A DNA stretch of 25,753 bases, from the NCBI GenBank assembly GCA_014621425.1, contig JAANBB010000510.1, forward strand, positions 1 through 25,753, given 5' to 3'. Shown here piece after piece: positions 22,276 through 25,753 of this stretch. The stretch's first letter is position 1. Each line of letters begins with the position of its first letter. A program made the translations under genes and the position numbers. Source of the stretch: Cylindrodendrum hubeiense (Eukaryota; Ascomycota; Sordariomycetes; Hypocreales; Nectriaceae). The notes under the pieces were generated by a model, which was not told the origin of the DNA, made no database searches, and was given only the letters and a program-made list of their open reading frames with translations.

Positions 22276-22799
22276 CCGAGATCAATTGAGCCCCATGACG
22301 GGCAGCTCTGAGCTGACATTGACAAAGGGCGGTGATGAGGGCAGCAATTGCTCGGATTGACTGCTGGATGGCACAATTCGACCTAGCGAGCGTTGACTGC
22401 CACTGGCGCCGCCGCAAGCAGCTCGCAACCGTGCTCTGGCTCACTGGACAGGTATCGTGTTGCTGTTTGTTGAGCTTCCTGGTGCCTCTCCACCTGGAGC
22501 CACAGCGCAGAGGCACAGTGAGGGCACTGGGTAGAGTTCCGGCGGCGGCTGCTTGCGTCAGGTCACGCGATAGACGGACGGGATGGGACATGCAGAGTGG
22601 AGTGGAGAGTGGAACCGTGGTACCCCCGCCCCCGACCGAGACCCGGGCATGGCGCCCCACCCGACCTAAACAACAGCTCGCAGGTGGGCGTGGCTTGTAG
22701 GCACTGCGTTCCGCACGTAATTAGGCTGGGGAGAGAGAGAGATGGAGCCCCGATCATGGCAAGATTGTGAGGATGGATACCGTGCCAGATGGGCCCTCT

Positions 22800-22839
22800 A
22801 TGGGGCCTCGATGGGACTTGATGGAGCCCGATGGAGCCC
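22800..22839. repeat. 10-bp period tandem repeat, GATGGAGCCC family
   Basis: GATGGAGCCC is present twice exactly (22820-22829 and 22830-22839). It is preceded in the same register by two diverged units, ATGGGGCCTC-like and GATGGGACTT (22810-22819). A related GATGGAGCCCCGATC sits nearby at about 22741. Confidence 0.8.
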
Positions 22840-23125
22840 GGACGAGGCAGCTGGGGAGCTCACTACGTAGGAGAGCATTGAGCATGCAGCATGGATCATG
22901 TACAATCGAATCGATCCGATGACTCCCTCAGCGGAGCCCGTTTGCCCCCAGTGCCTTCCGTATTCGCAGGCGAATCCCCCCGGGGCAGATGCAGGCGGCA
23001 TCGCCCTCCCTCGTTCCTTCCGTCTCCGGGGCCCGGCACTCGATACGTCGCTTGTTGGGGAGGCCATGAGCTGATTGGGTACAATGTGATGCCATCGTTC
23101 AGCAATACTCGCGTGACCCGGAACA

Positions 23126-23131
23126 TATAAA
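23126..23131 (+). promoter_or_regulatory. TATA box of the Stf2-like gene
   Basis: TATAAA occurs at 23126-23131 and is followed by a CT/CA-rich tract from about 23155 typical of a strong fungal core promoter. From 23152 to the leader donor at 23616 there is no ATG, which supports this as transcribed 5' leader (about 430-460 nt). An ATG at 23149 lies only 18 bp from the TATA box and is probably upstream of the transcript start. Confidence 0.6.
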
Positions 23132-23614
23132 GCTCCCCTTCCTCAGACATGCCCTCACTTTCCATCATCCCATCCTCATCATACACTGTCCACCCAGTTC
23201 ACTCTCAAACACTCAAGACATTCAAGACACTCAAAACACCCAACTCTCGCGCATCAACCCAATTCACCAACATCCAACCCATCCGCCAACACGCACCCAC
23301 CTCTTCTTGGTTCGACCAACACTACAACCCTCCAGCGCCATCCGGGAATTGATCTGATTTGATTCGACTTGATCCCGTGCACCTCTGCCGCCTCCCGTCA
23401 GAAATCACCAGCCAAACAAAGGACATCTGCATACACACTCGCAGCTCCCCTCCTCAGCAGCTCTCTACACCACATCTGCCCACCTCGATCGACCGCAGCC
23501 TTGTACCTTTCATCGGCAGATACATATTGAGTGTACGACAAAACTACTTACTCCCTGGCCACCAAACCCATCTCAACACACCACACACCACAAACCACAC
23601 CCCCTCCAACCAAA

Positions 23615-24413
23615 AGTAAGTTTTGCTTCTGCTGTTGCTCCCACCCTCTGCCCCTCTGCCCTCCTTAGTGGAGGCACTCGTCGTTACGCCTCGGAGCCCC
23701 GCACCGCTCGTTCGCTGGGGGTTTCCGTCCGGTGACGTTTGGTCGGCCTCCATTTAAAAGCCAACCGGCCCCTCAGCGCCTCAAGCTATTCCCACCATCA
23801 TCTCCCCATCTCCATCATTCATCATCTACATTCCATCAATCTCAACGTCAACATCAACGTCACCATCACTCCCATCACTCCCATCTCCAAACACTCTCAG
23901 CCAGTTAGCCTCACTCTATCCCACACACATTGTTGAACCGAATGCTGACAACTTGTCCCCGCAGTGACTCGCTCCCACAAGGCCAACGATCGTGACCACA
24001 AGGGTATTGCCGATGGCACTGCTCCTCCGTCTGAATACCTGCCTCGTTTCTTTGCCAAAAATGGCCACGCGGATGTAGACCCCAAGAAGGTCAAGAAGGA
24101 CGGATCCGGCCGAGGCAATTGGTATGTGTTCATCACCTCGAGTGGCTATACAACTACAAGGCAGTAACTAATACAACATGATAGGGGATCCTTCAACAAT
24201 GATGTCTCGGATGATGAGTTCCGCTTCACCAATGCCCGCCGCCGTTCCAACAGCAGCAACTTCTCTCACCACATCACCGACTTCAAGACAAAGTTTGAGG
24301 TCAACGAGCAGGAGCCCGTCTTTGAGGAGTCTGTCCACGGTCCCCAGGAGGACGAGGAGGACATTGACCTCACCAAGACTGACTCGTCTGAGAGCGGCCG
24401 CTCCTCGGCTTAG
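23615..24413 (+). CDS. Stf2-like small hydrophilin (ATPase-stabilising-factor family)
   Basis: This small, highly hydrophilic protein resembles yeast Stf2 and its paralogue. They were first described as stabilising factors of the inhibited mitochondrial F1Fo-ATPase and are also known as hydrophilins that protect cells during dehydration. The mature message joins 23615 (A only), 23965-24121 and 24185-24413, giving 128 aa. The diagnostic block KKDGSGRGNWG is at residues 44-54, and RRRSNS follows in the middle. The C terminus is acidic (EDEEDIDLTKTD) and ends SSESGRSSA. Intron 2 (24122-24184, GTATGT, CTAATAC, ATAG) splits the Trp53 codon in the GNW motif. The codon before T2 in genomic DNA is GTG, so ATG is formed only by splicing of the leader intron. 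The protein is longer than yeast Stf2 (84 aa). The CT-rich leader and TATA box suggest high or induced expression. Confidence 0.88.
23616..23964 (+). other. Leader intron that splits the start codon of the Stf2-like gene
   Basis: The donor GTAAGT (23616-23621) follows CCAAAA, and the acceptor CCCCGCAG ends at 23964 with CTGAC at 23944-23948 as the branch site. Splicing joins A (23615) to TG (23965-23966), creating the ATG. The 349-nt intron also contains a TTTAAAA (23753-23759) followed by a CT-rich tract, possibly a second promoter. Confidence 0.75.
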
Positions 24414-25753
24414 ATGACTTGATCTGAATCGTTATCGACAGATCAGCAGTCATATCTGTTTTATTGCCGCTTTCTGGCAATGGCATAATTGGGGGTCCAA
24501 CTTGTACTGATGTTTCATTGCTTCGGCTTGACCGGTGGGAGAGGAGTTTGCTTTTTGACGCAATGAAACGACTTGGAATGATATGAAATGGGAAACACCA
24601 CACAACACAGCCGTGGGAGAGGGAAGGGGACATTCGGAGCCATCCGGTGGGGCATGGGATGGGACATGGGGCGGAGTTGACGGACCCTCGTGACTATTTG
24701 CAGATCTCGAAGTGGATGACGGTTTAACACCGCACCCGCAGGCCATGGTTCAGGGAACTATGGTGTCCTGGCGGGTGGAAGATGTATTACTGTACCAACA
24801 ACCTAGCTTTTTACTATTTGATGGCGGATGGGATAGTAGACGATTGCCAGATTCCGACAGCGGAATCTAGAGAGTCGAAATCAATATCATCTGTACCACA
24901 CGTGTCAACCGAGTCTACCGAGTCTACCATGTCTCTATTGTGAATCGCCTAGTGCCCGAATCGAGGGGCGATGGAATTAGCTGATGGATGATTAACGGCG
25001 ACAGGCAGCTGGTAACATTCGCTAGTCGACGCCAAGGTTGGGGACCTGACTGACTGACTCGCTCACGATGACAAGACACCAGCGCTGCAGACATGCCAAC
25101 AGCCACCTCGCAACTGGAGACACTCAAATCGCTCATCTCGATCCAATCCGAAATACCACCCGCTGTTTTCGATTCCAGAACCGCCAACACGTAATAAAAC
25201 GGGCAATCCCTTACACCTGCATACACTCCAAACGGAGGGACACCCGGGGGGACGCGCCCCCTAATGGGCAGATGATACCCCGCTCCGGCGTGCAGGACTA
25301 CGGGCGTCGATCACTCGCTCGTCACCACCTCGCCTCGCAGTAGGTTAGATGGGGTTCCTCGTAGTGCGTAGCACGAAGCAGAAGCCCATGGGTGACATGC
25401 TAACAGCAATTGGTAGGGTGGCCACGCGGGCGCCCGCCTCCTGCCCCTCCCCTCCTCCATGCCGTGCTGTGCTGGATTGTACGCGGGGGGGAGATAGACG
25501 ATCCTTTTCGCCCCTGGAGACTGCAGAGCTCGGGTCCTGCGGCCTAATTGCAGGCTGGCGGCGACCTGGTTGTAAGCATGGGACAATTGGTGTTGGTGGT
25601 GATATCTCTTTTTTGTCCCCCCTCCCACGAGCACTTACACACGACAGCTCCGTCGTCCGTCGTTCAATCCATCTTATCGCTATCGCACAGTGGACCTCCT
25701 CCGCCCCCAGACGGCACACGCGCGCCCGGGGTAGGTGTGTCCTGCAGCGGGAG
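24414..25753. other. Gene-free right flank
   Basis: The first few hundred bases are probably the 3' UTR of the Stf2-like gene. Small repeats are ACCGAGTCT twice (about 24908-24926) and TGAC three times (about 25046-25058). Open frames on both strands from 25311 to 25719 overlap each other and have no recognisable features. The last 150 bp are C/T-rich and could be the promoter or leader of a gene beyond the right edge. Confidence 0.5.

Larger units (their letters stand above)
19700..23125. other. 3.4-kb interval without a convincing gene; long upstream region of the Stf2-like gene
   Basis: After the spt6 3' UTR (A/T-rich around 19900-19930) no reading frame shows a recognisable domain or splice-supported structure. 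Frames at 20417-20824 (-), 20423-20800 (+), 21795-22376 (-) and similar are mirrored on the other strand, as expected of stop-poor GC-rich DNA. The interval contains G-rich tracts (e.g. 22082-22105), a cluster of CCCTGGG/CCAGGGG repeats (22239-22275), a TACGGAGTA motif (22180-22188) and 10-bp tandem repeats (22800-22839). It may be a long promoter or hold a non-coding transcript; neither can be shown from sequence alone. Confidence 0.45.

Noticed and set aside
21795..22376. 193-aa minus-strand frame in the large intergenic interval
   Set aside because: Composition is Pro/Ser/Trp-rich with no pattern, the opposite strand is similarly open, and no splice signals support a gene.
1..25753. tRNA, rRNA, transposon, CRISPR or biosynthetic gene cluster
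   Set aside because: I looked for B-box-like GGTTCGAATCC, terminal repeats, transposase motifs and regular spaced repeats by eye and saw none that held up. Only a covariance-model and repeat search could exclude them fully.

Overview
The window is nuclear DNA from a filamentous ascomycete (Pezizomycotina). It fits Sordariomycetes best, possibly Hypocreales, but the order is only an inference. The evidence is short spliceosomal introns (mostly 52-83 nt) with GTRNGY donors and CTAAC/CTGAC branch sites, compact alternating genes, C/G-rich third codon positions, CT-rich leaders, and clear fungal orthologues: Dpb2, a Ste7-type MAPKK, Spt6, a Bre4/ArAE-type membrane protein and an Stf2-like hydrophilin. 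I see no bacterial operon, mobile element, CRISPR array, tRNA or rRNA.

Layout. 1-1292: no gene seen, a few short tandem repeats. 1293-2100 (-): conserved-looking protein of unknown function with a mitochondrial-type N terminus. 2101-2448: divergent promoter with MCB/SCB-like cell-cycle sites. 2449-4851 (+): dpb2, subunit B of DNA polymerase epsilon. 5142-8442 (-): ArAE/Bre4-type transporter-like membrane protein. 8443-10044: gene-free. 10045-11004 (+): HAD-superfamily hydrolase. 11470-13160 (-): Ste7-type MAPKK. 13161-15281: divergent interval holding a long ATG-free ste7 leader. 15282-19699 (+): spt6. 19700-23125: 3.4 kb without a convincing gene. 23126-24413 (+): TATA box, long leader and Stf2-like gene whose ATG is split by an intron. 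24414-25753: no gene seen.

The genes are core housekeeping and signalling functions (replication, transcription elongation, mating/filamentation MAPK cascade, stress protection). They do not form an obvious cluster or pathway, and I found no evidence of a new multi-gene system.

The most notable points are: (1) apparent frame breaks in three otherwise well-formed genes in the left third (1293-8442), one of which (dpb2) could be rescued by choosing between two AG acceptors 2 nt apart; (2) an initiation codon that exists only after splicing in the Stf2-like gene; (3) an 816-nt stretch upstream of ste7 with no ATG on the ste7 strand although the opposite strand has about 17; (4) a uORF whose stop overlaps the ArAE start codon; and (5) MCB/SCB-type sites upstream of dpb2. 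All exon coordinates are hand-derived from splice signals and reading-frame arithmetic; no RNA or database evidence was available.
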